Below are positions 1 through 8,983 of a stretch of 64,000 bases of DNA, piece by piece (position 1 is the first letter of the stretch; each line of letters starts with the position of its first letter). The DNA lies in contig NZ_JACHJQ010000005.1 in NCBI RefSeq assembly GCF_014203735.1, positions 372,001-436,000 of the forward strand, read 5' to 3'. Position numbers and translations under genes: made by a program. Origin of the DNA: Actinophytocola algeriensis. Lineage in GTDB: Bacteria; Actinomycetota; Actinomycetes; Mycobacteriales; Pseudonocardiaceae. The notes beneath the pieces were generated by a model. The model ran no database searches, had not been told where the DNA came from, and was given only the letters and a program-made list of their open reading frames with translations.

Positions 1-158
1 TCAGCGGCGGCATCTCCGTGCTCGCCGGTGGCTCGTTCATCGTCGGAGCCGCCGCGCCGAACCCGGCGCTGACGAACGTGGCGGGTTACGCCGTTCTCGG
101 CGGCGTCTTCTTCCTCGTCTCGGCGATCCGCCTCGGCCGCGCGGCCACGGTGAACTGA
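1..158 (+). CDS. C-terminal end of an unidentified membrane protein (partial)
   Basis: The window opens inside a plus-strand reading frame that ends with TGA two bases before the next gene. About 51 residues are visible. They are mostly hydrophobic, with two likely membrane segments separated by a short Pro/Asn loop (AAAPNPALTN) and a short basic tail (SAIRLGRAATVN). The tight spacing suggests co-transcription with the oxidoreductase downstream. Family not recognised; the start lies outside the window. Confidence 0.55.
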   Translation, partial: SGGISVLAGGSFIVGAAAPNPALTNVAGYAVLGGVFFLVSAIRLGRAATVN

Positions 159-160
159 CC

Positions 161-1600
161 ATGGACACCACCACCTACGACGTGGTCGTCATCGGCGCGG
201 GCCCGGTGGGGGAGAACGTCGCCGACCGGGTCGTCCAGGGCGGGCTGAGCGCCGCCATCGTCGAGCGGGAACTGGTCGGGGGCGAGTGCTCCTACTGGGC
301 GTGCATGCCGACCAAGGCGTTGCTGCGCAGCGGGGCGGCGCTGCGTGCGGCCCGGGAGGTGCCCGGCGCACGGGAAGCGGTGACGGGTGACCTGGACGTG
401 GCGGCAGTGCTCCGCCGCCGCGACTCCTTCGCTTCGCACTGGCAGGACGACGGTCAGGCGTCGTGGCTCGAGCAGGTGGGTGTTCCGCTGTACCGAGGAC
501 ACGGCCGGATCGGCTCCGCCCGGGTCGTCGAGGTGACCGGCGCGGACGGCGCCACCACGACGCTGACCGCTCGGCACGCGGTCGTCGTCGCGACCGGGAG
601 CGCCGCGCTGGTCCCGGACATCGACGGTCTGCGCGCGGCGGCACCGTGGACCAGCCGCGAAACGGTGGCGGCGAGCGAGGTTCCCGGCCGGCTCGCGATC
701 ATCGGTGGCGGGGTGGTGGCCTCGGAGATGGCGACCGCGTTCACCGACCTGGGGTCGTCGGTGACGGTGCTGGCCCGCGACGGCGTGCTGCACCTCGCGG
801 AGCCGTTCGTCGGCGAGCGGGTCACGGAATCCCTGCGGGAGAAGGGTGTTTCGGTGCGTGTCGGCACCGAGGCCGGCTCGGTGAAGCGTGCCCACGACGG
901 AACGGTGGCCATCACGCTCACCACCGGCGAGCAGGTCGAGGCCGACGAGCTACTCGTCGCGATCGGCCGCACCCCGAACACCCAGGACATCGGACTGGGC
1001 ACCGTCGGTCTGACGCCGGGTGCCTGGCTCGCGGTCGACGACACGATGCGGGTCGTCGGCGAGGGCGGTGTGCCGATCGGTGACGGGTGGCTCTACGCCG
1101 CCGGGGACGTCAACCGGCGCGTTCTGCTGACGCACCAGGGCAAGTACCAGGCCCGTGCCGTGGGCGACGTCATCGTGGCGCGCGCGAAGGGCGAAGCTGT
1201 CGACGACGGCCGATGGGGCAGGCACGCGGCGACCGCCGACGAGCGCGCGGTGCCACAGGTGGTGTTCACCGATCCGGAGATCGCGTCCGTGGGCCTGACC
1301 TCGGCCGCTGCCGAAGCCGCAGGCCTGCGGATCCGGGTGGTCGACTACGACCTGGCCGCCACCGCCGGGTCCGCCCTGCACGCCGAGGGATACCGCGGTC
1401 ACGCCCGGATGGTCGTCGACGAGGACCGGACGGTGATCGTCGGGTTCACCCTCGCCGGCCCGGACGTCGCGGACATGCTGCACGCGGCGACGATCGCCGT
1501 GGTCGGGGAGGTGCCGCTGGACCGGCTCTGGCACGCGGTCCCGGCCTTTCCCACCGTCAGCGAGGTGTGGCTGCGGCTGCTGGAAACCTACGGCCGCTGA
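161..1600 (+). CDS. FAD-dependent pyridine nucleotide-disulfide oxidoreductase
   Basis: This 479-residue protein has the architecture of the dihydrolipoamide dehydrogenase/mercuric reductase family. An N-terminal FAD Rossmann motif (GAGPVG, near residue 12) is followed by a redox-active pair C43-x4-C48 in GECSYWACMPTK. A second nucleotide-binding motif (IGGGVVASE) and an FAD-closing YAAGDVN come next. The C-terminal dimerisation domain ends in HAVPAFPTVSE, where the His/Glu normally act as active-site base on the partner subunit. The Cys motif differs from the GGTCLNVGC of true lipoamide dehydrogenases, so the substrate is unclear; mycothione- or other thiol-disulfide reduction is possible but unproven. 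The ATG lies 2 bp after the preceding stop. Confidence 0.88.
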   Translation: MDTTTYDVVVIGAGPVGENVADRVVQGGLSAAIVERELVGGECSYWACMPTKALLRSGAALRAAREVPGAREAVTGDLDVAAVLRRRDSFASHWQDDGQASWLEQVGVPLYRGHGRIGSARVVEVTGADGATTTLTARHAVVVATGSAALVPDIDGLRAAAPWTSRETVAASEVPGRLAIIGGGVVASEMATAFTDLGSSVTVLARDGVLHLAEPFVGERVTESLREKGVSVRVGTEAGSVKRAHDGTVAITLTTGEQVEADELLVAIGRTPNTQDIGLGTVGLTPGAWLAVDDTMRVVGEGGVPIGDGWLYAAGDVNRRVLLTHQGKYQARAVGDVIVARAKGEAVDDGRWGRHAATADERAVPQVVFTDPEIASVGLTSAAAEAAGLRIRVVDYDLAATAGSALHAEGYRGHARMVVDEDRTVIVGFTLAGPDVADMLHAATIAVVGEVPLDRLWHAVPAFPTVSEVWLRLLETYGR

Positions 1601-1613
1601 CTCGCCCGGCTGG

Positions 1614-1648
1614 TGTCCGTCCCGGCGTGCTCCCGCCGGGACGGGACA
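1614..1648 (+). terminator. Hairpin after the disulfide oxidoreductase gene
   Basis: An inverted repeat 14 bp past the stop pairs TGTCCGTCCCGGCG with CGCCGGGACGGGACA, with one bulged base and a 6-nt loop. No U-tract follows, as is usual in high-GC actinomycetes. Probably an intrinsic terminator. Confidence 0.55.
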
Positions 1649-1757
1649 ACAGCACGGCGCGCACCCGTGCTGGCCGCAGCTGGAGCCGCGTTTTCCGTCC
1701 AGCGGCAGCGTAACGATCCGCGGGACGTGCTGCCGCACCACGAGATGGGATAGCGGA

Positions 1758-2318
1758 ATGAGCCCGAAGGTGTCCCGGCCGGAGCATTCATCCGACGACG
1801 AGCCCGGGGAGCCTGAGCTGCCGCCGGGGCACGTGCCGATGCGCCGGCCGGTGACTCCGAGGCAGGCCGCGCCGAAGCCTCTTCCCCGGTGGGTCACCAC
1901 TGTCGGGTTCGTGGTGCTGCTGGCGGCGATCGCCGGCGTGATCGTGTACCTCGCCCAGCCGGACGATCCGCGCGACTCCGCCCAGGGCACCGCGGACCTG
2001 GTCGCCGCGGCCCTCGGCGAGGGTGACAAGTCCGCGTTCGCGTCGTACACGTGCTACCCGGACGAGTTGACGCTGAACGACGACTGGACGCGTCTGGGCA
2101 GGACGACGGTCCTGGCCGTCTCCGGCGAGTACGACGGCGTGGCCAAGGCGACGTTGACGATCAGCCAACCCGCGAACACCGACCTGGTGCTGCTGATGCG
2201 CAGCGAGGACGACGCCCCGTGGTGTGTGGTCACACCATCCCTCTGCCCCGTCGCCGAGGACCCCACCGCCACCCGGTCCCCGCTCGACATGTGCGCCGGC
2301 CGCCCTGGCCGTCCCTGA
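1758..2318 (+). CDS. Membrane-anchored hypothetical protein with extracytoplasmic domain
   Basis: This 186-residue protein has a Pro/Glu-rich cytoplasmic N terminus, one transmembrane helix at about residues 44-67, and an outer domain of about 115 residues. The outer domain's order (DSAQGTADLVAAALGEGD near the membrane, then alternating strands) resembles the NTF2-like or Mce-associated single-pass proteins of actinomycetes. Three of its four cysteines cluster near the C terminus. The function is unknown and the family assignment is inference. The gene is monocistronic as far as can be seen, with a small gene downstream on the same strand. Confidence 0.7.
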   Translation: MSPKVSRPEHSSDDEPGEPELPPGHVPMRRPVTPRQAAPKPLPRWVTTVGFVVLLAAIAGVIVYLAQPDDPRDSAQGTADLVAAALGEGDKSAFASYTCYPDELTLNDDWTRLGRTTVLAVSGEYDGVAKATLTISQPANTDLVLLMRSEDDAPWCVVTPSLCPVAEDPTATRSPLDMCAGRPGRP

Positions 2319-2461
2319 TCTGGTTCCTGCCCCGCCGCAACGTCTTCCGTGCCTGCTCAAGCCTGGTCAACCCACATTTCGGCGCCATCCGTCCGGTGAC
2401 CGGTTGGGAGCGCAGGCACTGGGTATGACTGCGGTAGCGGATCGAGACAAGGGAGATCGTG

Positions 2462-2608
2462 ATGGCTGGCCTGTTCGACCGGATCAAGTCCTTCATGCGC
2501 AGCTCGAAAGGGCAGCAGATGAAGACCAAGGCGGGGGAGATGGCGAAGGACCCGCGCAACCGTGAGCGTGCCCGCGAGGCCGTGCAGAAGTTCCGTCGCA
2601 AGCGCTGA
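2462..2608 (+). CDS. Small basic protein, 48 aa (MT0933-like antitoxin candidate)
   Basis: A short frame of 48 residues starts at an ATG preceded by GGGAG with 6-nt spacing, which decides the start. The sequence opens MAGLFDRIKSFM and is rich in Lys/Arg, ending KFRRKR. An amphipathic N-terminal helix is followed by a basic tail. The opening resembles the Rv0909/MT0933 antitoxin family, but the protein is shorter than usual and no toxin gene adjoins it. A small DNA- or membrane-associated protein is equally possible. It converges on the Kelch gene. Confidence 0.6.
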   Translation: MAGLFDRIKSFMRSSKGQQMKTKAGEMAKDPRNRERAREAVQKFRRKR

Positions 2609-2633
2609 CGACCTCGGGCTCCGGGGTGCCGGG

Positions 2634-3771
2634 TCATCGGGGCCGGTAGGCGTCGACCACGTCTACCGGTGCACCGCCTGCCTGGTGGCCCCCGCCGGGG
2701 ATGTAGATGGTGCCGTCGATGGCCGCCGCCGCGGTGCCGTGGCGTGGTAGCGGCATCGGGGCCAGTTTCTTCCACTGGTCCTTGCGGGTGTCGTAGACCT
2801 CGGTCTCGCGGAAGATGTGGTTCGAGCCCGGTGCCGGGTTGCCCTCGCCGCCGAAGGGTGTAGATCCGGTCGCCGACGGCCGCGGTCGCCAGCCCGCCGC
2901 GTGGGGTCGGCATGGGGGAGCGATCGCTCCACCGGCCGGACCTCAGGTTCAGGGCGAACACCTCGTCCCGCACGTTGAGCTGGCCGCGATCGCGTCCCCC
3001 GAGCACGTAGAAGGTGCCGCCGACCACGGCTCCGCCCGCGTGGTCGCGGGCCTGCGGCAGCGAGGTGAGCGTCGACCACCTCCCCGTGGGTACGTGGTAG
3101 GCCGACACCGTGGCCACGGTGTCCTGGAGCCCACCGGGTCCCGGGGTGAGGGTGAGCATCCCGCCTGCCAGGTACACGGTGTCGCCGTGCACGCCCATCG
3201 CGGCGCTGCCGCGGCGCAGCTCGGGCGGGACGTCGGCCAGAGGTGCCCACCGGTCGGCGGCCGGGTCGTAGGCGAAGCTGTCGCCGATCGCCTGCCAGGA
3301 CGCACCGCCCGACAGCCCGCCGAACACGAGGAGCCGCCCGTCGACGGTGGCGAGGTTGGGGTGGTTCATCGGCACCGGCAGCGGGGCGGCGTCGGTCCAG
3401 CGGCGGGTGGCCGGGTCGTAGACCTCGACCCGGCCGGTGGTCTCGAGCCGCCCGTCCGGCAGCGGCACGATGCCGCCGACCACGTAGACGCGGCCGTCGA
3501 GTGCGGCGGTGCCGTGTTCCTGCCGGGGCCCGCGGGCGATCGACGGCAACCGCTGCCAGCCGGCCGCGTACTCGGCGTCGGGAAGGGGCGCGTTGCCGGT
3601 GATGGTGGTCAGCTGGTGACCGTGGGCGTGGGCGGCGGCCGGGGTCGCGGGTGATCCGGCGGCGGGTTGCGGAGCCGACGCGTACACCACCACGACGGCA
3701 CCGAGCGCGGCGGACGCGCTGACCAGCGCGCCCGCACCGACCAGCAGGCGCCGAACGGAGAAATCAGTCAT
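2634..3771 (-). pseudogene. Exported Kelch-repeat protein, interrupted by a +1 frameshift
   Basis: From the ATG at 3771 the product has a signal-anchor (RRLLVGAGALVSASAALGA) and Kelch blades: repeated units with GG doublets and W...PLP turns (e.g. VYVVGGIVPLPDG, LLVFGGLSGG, VYLAGGMLT, FYVLGGRD). At 2856-2858 a GGG run (CCC on the coding strand) puts the frame out by one. Reading one base on restores IYTFGGEGNPAPG and a final blade ending VDAYRPR before a stop at 2634. Intact, it would be about 379 residues with a full propeller. Kelch propellers bind proteins or sugars; no partner is evident. The break could be a real mutation or a sequencing indel. Confidence 0.8.
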
Positions 3772-3841
3772 ATCAACGACAGTCCCAGGACGTCGGGTAT
3801 GCCGCCAATGAATCGTTGCTATGGCCGATCATGCGTATTTG

Positions 3842-4735
3842 TCATGTGTCGTCCACTTCGGCGCGGAGCAGAGCTCGCAGCCACTGATGAGCGGGATCGC
3901 TGTCGAGACTGGGGTGCCAGGACATCGAGTAGGTCATGGTCCCGAGCACGTCGGGCGCGGCCAGTAGGGCGACGCCGTCCGCGTCGCGCAGCATGCGACG
4001 CGGGAGAGTGGCGATCAGGTCGCTGCCGACCACGGCGATCAGTGCGGACCGGTGGTGCGGGACGATGAGACCCGCGGTGCGCGCCAGGTCGTTGGCGCGC
4101 AGGTCGGTGTCCACCACACCCTGCCGCCCGTCGCGGATGTCGACCACGACGTGGGTGCCGCGCAGGTAGTCGTCGAGCTCCAGCACCGGCCGCCGGGCCA
4201 ACGGGTGACCGGGATCGACGACGCACACGAACCGCTCCTCGAACAGCCGCTCCGTGCGCAGCCCGGGAGGTGGCGCGTACCCGTACAGCGCGAGGTCCAG
4301 CTCGCCCCGCTCCAGCTCGTCGAAGACCGACTCGTGCCACTTGCGCATGTGCAGGCGGGATCCCGGCGAGTCACGCCGCAGCCGGGTGGACAGCGGCACA
4401 CCGATCGTGTCGACCGCGTAGTCCGTCCCACTGAGCCGGAAGATCTCGACGGCCGTGGCGGGCACGAACTCCTCGGCGGCGAACAGATCGGCCAGCTCCG
4501 GCAGCAGCGGCCGCAGCCGCCGCTGCAACCGTTCGGCCGCCGGGGTGAGCCGGTAGCCACTCGAGGTACGGACGAGCAGCTCGTCGTCGAACACCTCACG
4601 CAGCCGCTTCAGCGTGCGGCTCATGGCGGGCTGGGTCAGGTGCACCCGCTCAGCGGCCCGCGAGACGTGCCGTTCGTCGAGCAGCGCCGCGAGCGGAGCG
4701 AGCAGGTTGAGGTCGAGACGGGCGAGGTTCGACAT
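3842..4735 (-). CDS. LysR-family transcriptional regulator
   Basis: The protein is 297 residues, the usual LysR length. It has an N-terminal winged helix-turn-helix (LNLLAPLAALLDERHVSRAA, then LTQPAMSRTLKRLREVF) and a periplasmic-binding-like effector domain. The start chosen is the ATG of MSNLARLDLN at 4735; the longer upstream frame is Arg-rich and non-coding in character. It belongs to the NodD/LinR-type branch judged by the DLNLL opening. It is divergent from the membrane operon beginning at 4822 (86 bp between), the likeliest target. Confidence 0.9.
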   Translation of the reverse strand: MSNLARLDLNLLAPLAALLDERHVSRAAERVHLTQPAMSRTLKRLREVFDDELLVRTSSGYRLTPAAERLQRRLRPLLPELADLFAAEEFVPATAVEIFRLSGTDYAVDTIGVPLSTRLRRDSPGSRLHMRKWHESVFDELERGELDLALYGYAPPPGLRTERLFEERFVCVVDPGHPLARRPVLELDDYLRGTHVVVDIRDGRQGVVDTDLRANDLARTAGLIVPHHRSALIAVVGSDLIATLPRRMLRDADGVALLAAPDVLGTMTYSMSWHPSLDSDPAHQWLRALLRAEVDDT

Positions 4736-4821
4736 CCGGTCAGCATCGGCTCTGCCCCATGAGCGGGGCGTGAGACCGGGCGCGCACGATCCGCCTCGCG
4801 GCGGCGTCGTGGCGGCCTGCC

Positions 4822-6129
4822 ATGCTACCCGGCATGCGCGACACGGTTGTCGGCCTGTTCGCAGCCGTTGTGCTGATGACAGGAGTGCCCGCCGGCGCCG
4901 CCGCGGCGGCACCGGCACCGCCACCCAGACTCGACGTCGCCGCCGCCACCGCGGCGTTGGCGCACCAGCAGATCCACCGGGCGCCAGGGGCGATCGCCTG
5001 GTTCGACGAGGACCTGGTGCGCGCCGAGCTGACCGACGACATCCGCATCCTGGTCGCGCCGTTCACCGGCCGCTACGGCAAAGGCGGCAACTACGCGGAC
5101 GGCGACGCGCACCTGGAGCAGGTCCACCGGCCGCTGAGGAGCTGGGCAGAGGCGCAGGGGCTCACGCTGATCAAGGTCGAGGGCCTGTACGCGTCCAACC
5201 TGGACGGTGGTGCCGCGGTCCCGTCGAACATCGCAGAGCTGCGCCAGGTCACCGCGTACCTGGACGTGACCGACACGGTGCTCGCCCTCGTGCGCGACGC
5301 CAAGGGGATGCCGGCGGAACAGGCGTTCGCCACCGGCTACCACCCCGACGACGTGGTGGCACCCACCAGGCAACAGGTTGACGAACTGGCCGGGACACTC
5401 GCGGAAAGCCCGGTCCACGACGCGCCCGGCCGTGCCGATCCCGTCGCCGACACCCTCGCCGAGCACAGCTCGGCGACGTTCGGGGCCACCGTCCGGGTCG
5501 CCGCGTTCCCTGCCCTGCGGCGTGGCCAGCCGATGGTCGACTACGCGCCTGCGCTGGCCGAGCGGTTCCCCGACGACGTGATCCTGGTGAGCTACGGCAA
5601 CTGGCTCGAGGTGGCCGCGCCGGACCGGCTGCGGATCACCTCGGCGCGGGACTTCGCGTACGGGCGGTATCAGGGCGCTGCGCGCCAGGGCGTGGTGATG
5701 ACGAACCGGATGAGCACCGTGCTCGAGCGGTATCAGCTGCTCCGCGACGACAGTGCGTTCGCCCGCCCGCTGCCGGAGCCGTTCGACCTGGCGGGGGAGA
5801 TCGGCGAGCTGGCTCCGTGGCTGCTGCTGGGTTCCTCGGTCGTGCTCGCCGCCGCGTCACTAGGGCCGTGGTGGTTTCGCCGGCCCCGGGACCGGGCGTC
5901 GCGGCTGCGGCTGGCCGGCGCGTTGACCTTCGCGGACATCACGGGGTTGGGCGCCGAGCTGCTCGCCGCCGAACAGGAGACCGGCGCCGACGTGTCCGCC
6001 GCGTGGGAGCGGCACACCACCGCGCGTCGGCTCTACGAGCAGGCACACACCCAGGAGGCGATGGCCGAGGTCCGGGAGATCTGCGCACAGGGCGCGACCA
6101 TCCTGCACGGTGTCCGAGGTGGACGGTGA
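4822..6129 (+). CDS. Secreted, membrane-tethered protein of unknown function, first gene of a three-gene operon
   Basis: This 435-residue protein has an N-terminal signal peptide ending near PAGAAAAAPAP. An extracytoplasmic domain of about 290 residues follows, then one transmembrane segment near residue 345 (WLLLGSSVVLAAASLGPWW) and a helical cytoplasmic tail. An ATG 12 bp downstream is an equally plausible start. I do not recognise the family; no catalytic motif is clear. It overlaps the next gene by four bases, implying translational coupling, and all three products are membrane proteins, so they may form one complex. Confidence 0.72.
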   Translation: MLPGMRDTVVGLFAAVVLMTGVPAGAAAAAPAPPPRLDVAAATAALAHQQIHRAPGAIAWFDEDLVRAELTDDIRILVAPFTGRYGKGGNYADGDAHLEQVHRPLRSWAEAQGLTLIKVEGLYASNLDGGAAVPSNIAELRQVTAYLDVTDTVLALVRDAKGMPAEQAFATGYHPDDVVAPTRQQVDELAGTLAESPVHDAPGRADPVADTLAEHSSATFGATVRVAAFPALRRGQPMVDYAPALAERFPDDVILVSYGNWLEVAAPDRLRITSARDFAYGRYQGAARQGVVMTNRMSTVLERYQLLRDDSAFARPLPEPFDLAGEIGELAPWLLLGSSVVLAAASLGPWWFRRPRDRASRLRLAGALTFADITGLGAELLAAEQETGADVSAAWERHTTARRLYEQAHTQEAMAEVREICAQGATILHGVRGGR

Positions 6130-7076
6130 AACGACTGATCTCCCTGCTGGCGCGGCGGCGCTGGTTCGGGCTGCCGCGTGCGCTGAGCCTGGCGCTCGTC
6201 GTCGTGCTGACCGGCGCCCTCGTCATGTACTGGCCGGTGCTGTTCCCGTCGGCGCGGGTGCGTGCGGTGGTCGAAGGACTGCGGACCGGGTCCGTGTACG
6301 TCGAACCGGGCGCGCCGGGGGTGGTGGATCCGGACCGCGCCCGCAAGGTGGTCGGCGACCGGCCCATCGTGGTGGCCATCCTCAACGAGGAGCCGTTGCC
6401 CGCGAGCGGCCACATCAACGGCCCGGACTACGAGTTCTGCGAGGACGTCGCGCGGCTGGTGTCGACCAGCCTGGTCGCGGTGTTCGCGGTGGACGAGCAC
6501 GGGGTGTACGAGAGCTCCTACTGTGACGGCGCCGCCTTCCCCGGACAGGGGGACTGGGGCTTCTACGTCGACGTGGTCTCGACCGCGCAGACCGCCTGGA
6601 CCTACCGGGCCACCCCGCAGGACCGCACCCCGGAGATCGAGGAGTTCGCGCTCGCCTTCGACGTCCTGGCCGCCGAGCGGTTCCCGGCGGGGATACCGCG
6701 CCGGGGCAGCGTGCCAGACCAGCTCGCCTGGTGGCAGGGCGTGCTGGCCGTCATCGGGATGGTCGCCGCCACCGTCGCGCTGTTCCTGTCGCTGCGGTTG
6801 CTCGGCGGGGCCCTCCGCCGACGCGGCACACAGCGGGCTGCGCTGACGCACCGTCGTGCGGCGGCGAGCGCGCGGTTGTCCCGGCTGGCCGACCACGTGC
6901 TGCACACCGAGCGCCCCACCGATCTCGCCGAGGCCGGCCGGCTCGCCGACGCGGCCAGGAGCTATGTCCGCCTTGTTGGCCGGCATGACGACGCCCACGA
7001 CCCCGCCGAACTCGACGTGGTCGAGCTGGAGTTGGCCGAGCTGGAGCGAGAACTCGGCCTGGCTGAGCGGAGTTGA
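6126..7076 (+). CDS. Two-pass membrane protein, second gene of the operon
   Basis: The GTG start overlaps the preceding stop (GTGA), giving 316 residues. A membrane helix near residues 18-38 (ALSLALVVVLTGALVMYW) precedes an external domain of about 160 residues with two Cys (YEFCEDV and SSYCDGA). A second helix follows near residue 205-225. The cytoplasmic C terminus is rich in Glu/Leu heptads (LDVVELELAELERELGL), a likely coiled coil. Family not recognised. Topology parallels the first gene product (external domain, then helix, then helical cytoplasmic tail), which supports a joint function. Confidence 0.72.
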   Translation: MKRLISLLARRRWFGLPRALSLALVVVLTGALVMYWPVLFPSARVRAVVEGLRTGSVYVEPGAPGVVDPDRARKVVGDRPIVVAILNEEPLPASGHINGPDYEFCEDVARLVSTSLVAVFAVDEHGVYESSYCDGAAFPGQGDWGFYVDVVSTAQTAWTYRATPQDRTPEIEEFALAFDVLAAERFPAGIPRRGSVPDQLAWWQGVLAVIGMVAATVALFLSLRLLGGALRRRGTQRAALTHRRAAASARLSRLADHVLHTERPTDLAEAGRLADAARSYVRLVGRHDDAHDPAELDVVELELAELERELGLAERS

Positions 7077-7110
7077 CGACCATGCGGATACCCGGGGCGG
7101 GGGCGCGGCC

Positions 7111-8214
7111 GTGAAGAAGATGTCCGAGGAGACCGGTCCCGTCGGCGTGCTGGTGGCTGTCGGCGTGTGTGCGGTGGGCGTGGTCGGCCTGGCGATGGCG
7201 ATCGGCGCGGTGGTGCCCGCGGTCGGTGACGCGATGAGCGTGAAGAGCACCGGGATCGGCGGCATGTTCGGCTACCTCTTCGGCGCCGTCCTCTTCGGCT
7301 CGCCCAGCGTCCTGGGGCTCCGCGCACTGCGCAGGCACCGGACCGCCGAGCGGGTGCTCGCCGCCCAGCCGCGCGACGAGCAGGCGGCACTGGCAGGCAG
7401 GCCAATCGTTCCTCTGCCGGACGGGCTCGGTCTCACCGCCCGGTGGCTGGTGGCGGTGCCGCTGATGCTGCTCTCCGTGTCCCTGCCCTACGTCGGCCAG
7501 AAGGTGCTGACCGCGTGGAGGTGGGTCTCGTCCGACGAGCGGCCGCTCGACTTCGGCCAGTCAGGCCGGACGTTCACCGGCGAGTTCTGGGCCGCGCTGT
7601 CCGAGAACTGGCAGCTGGCGGCCCTGCCGGTGCTGGTCATGGCCGGCTTCCTGGTGCGGAGAACGGCTTTCGGGGCCTGGCCGAGCGCGTGCCGGTACAC
7701 CGCCCTGATCATCCTGGTACCGGCGATCCTCATCTCCCTGTCGTTGGAGAAGCCCGCCGTCTGGCTGCGCGACGCCGCGGTCGCCGCGGTATTGATCTGG
7801 TTGAGTTACTCGCTCGCGCGGTTGACCCTGCACGTGCTCACCCGCCCGGTCGCCTGCGATGTCGTCCGGTCCACGCTGGAGATCCTGTTCCCGTTGCCCG
7901 GCCAGCGACCCCGGCTGCGGCTGAAGCACGACCGCCTGGTGCTGGACCGGCTCCACCAGTACCCGTGGCTCTCCTGGTTCGACGACGGGCCGAATCGCCT
8001 TGTCCTGCCGTGGCGTGAGGTCCGTGACGCCCAGCTCGACGAGCAGCACGACGACCGGAGCTGGGTGCCGATCGAGGGACAGAGCCGGACGGTCGCGGTG
8101 CCTGCCGGGCCCGCGGTACGGATCACCGGTGGCGACGGGACGTGGCTGGTACCGACCGACACCGAGCTGACCGCGCACACCATCGTCGCGGTGATCAAGA
8201 ACCGGGCCGGGTAG
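7111..8214 (+). CDS. Polytopic membrane protein, third gene of the operon
   Basis: The 367-residue product starts at GTG 7111 (ATG at 7120 is an alternative), 34 bp after the previous stop. About six hydrophobic helices occupy residues 10-260. A soluble C-terminal domain of about 100 residues contains LVLPWREVRDAQL and other strand-like segments, reminiscent of PH-like domains of bacterial membrane proteins; that resemblance is weak. Function unknown. It ends 11 bp before the convergent HxlR gene. Confidence 0.7.
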   Translation: MKKMSEETGPVGVLVAVGVCAVGVVGLAMAIGAVVPAVGDAMSVKSTGIGGMFGYLFGAVLFGSPSVLGLRALRRHRTAERVLAAQPRDEQAALAGRPIVPLPDGLGLTARWLVAVPLMLLSVSLPYVGQKVLTAWRWVSSDERPLDFGQSGRTFTGEFWAALSENWQLAALPVLVMAGFLVRRTAFGAWPSACRYTALIILVPAILISLSLEKPAVWLRDAAVAAVLIWLSYSLARLTLHVLTRPVACDVVRSTLEILFPLPGQRPRLRLKHDRLVLDRLHQYPWLSWFDDGPNRLVLPWREVRDAQLDEQHDDRSWVPIEGQSRTVAVPAGPAVRITGGDGTWLVPTDTELTAHTIVAVIKNRAG

Positions 8215-8225
8215 CGGAAACCGGG

Positions 8226-8780
8226 CTAGGTCGAGGCCGGCTGGCTCTCGTGGTCCTGGCCACTCGGTGCGGTGCCAGGCACGCGGTCGAGTGCGGCCGC
8301 GCAGGCGGCCTGCATCCGTGCCGCGACGGTGGGACCGCTCGGTGCCGGTTGCCGACGGGCTCGTGGCCCGAGGTGGGTTTCACGGAGTTCGTCCATGAAG
8401 ACCTCCCACAACGGCGGGCCGCCGACGGCGAGCACCTCCGCACGGGCGGCGTGCACGTCGGTCACCGGGAGATGCCGGGTTCCCCAGACGTTGAGCTGGG
8501 CGAGGACGGGCACCAGCTGGATCGCCTGCTCGGTCAGGTTGTAGGTGACCTTCTGCTTGTGCGAGGGATCGTCGGCCTTGGTGAGCAACCCGTGGTCGAC
8601 GAGTGTGGCGAGCCGGTCGGCGAGGACGTTCGAGGAAATCCGCTCGGGGCTCGCCAGTAGTTCACGGAAGTGCCTGGCGCCGCCGAAGATCACGTCACGG
8701 AGGACCAGCAAGGTCCAGCGGTCGCCGAAGATCTCCAGCGACAGGTTGATGGGGCAGTTCGACCGCGTGTCCTTCCGCAC
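8226..8780 (-). CDS. HxlR-family transcriptional regulator
   Basis: The product is 184 residues with the HxlR winged helix: C-P-I near the N terminus (the redox/ligand Cys typical of the family), IFGDRWTLLVLRD, FRELLASPERISSNVLADRL, and a C-terminal extension of about 80 residues. The start is the GTG at 8780: GGAGG at 8789-8793 lies 8 nt upstream, whereas the longer frame is implausible. It is divergent from an MFS efflux gene, a common local-repressor arrangement, so it probably controls that gene and itself. Confidence 0.9.
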   Translation of the reverse strand: MRKDTRSNCPINLSLEIFGDRWTLLVLRDVIFGGARHFRELLASPERISSNVLADRLATLVDHGLLTKADDPSHKQKVTYNLTEQAIQLVPVLAQLNVWGTRHLPVTDVHAARAEVLAVGGPPLWEVFMDELRETHLGPRARRQPAPSGPTVAARMQAACAAALDRVPGTAPSGQDHESQPAST

Positions 8781-8983
8781 CGCACTCACCTCCGAACCGG
8801 TTGCCTTTACGCACCATTGTGCCCTACTGTGCAACTGGTTGCGAAAGAAGAGCAGTTTGGGCTTGGGCGTGACGCCGGCGGACCCTGCCCGAGGTGGTGT
8901 CGCGTGAGTGGCGCGCTCCCGCAAGGACCACTGCCATCGCATCACGGCGAGAACCCCGCGGACATCCACAAAGGACGGTGTAC

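Noticed and set aside
7082-7114. ATG-initiated mini-gene just before the 7111 gene
   Set aside because: It is only ten codons, has no clear ribosome-binding site and ends over the GTG start of the real gene; a leader peptide cannot be excluded but is unsupported.
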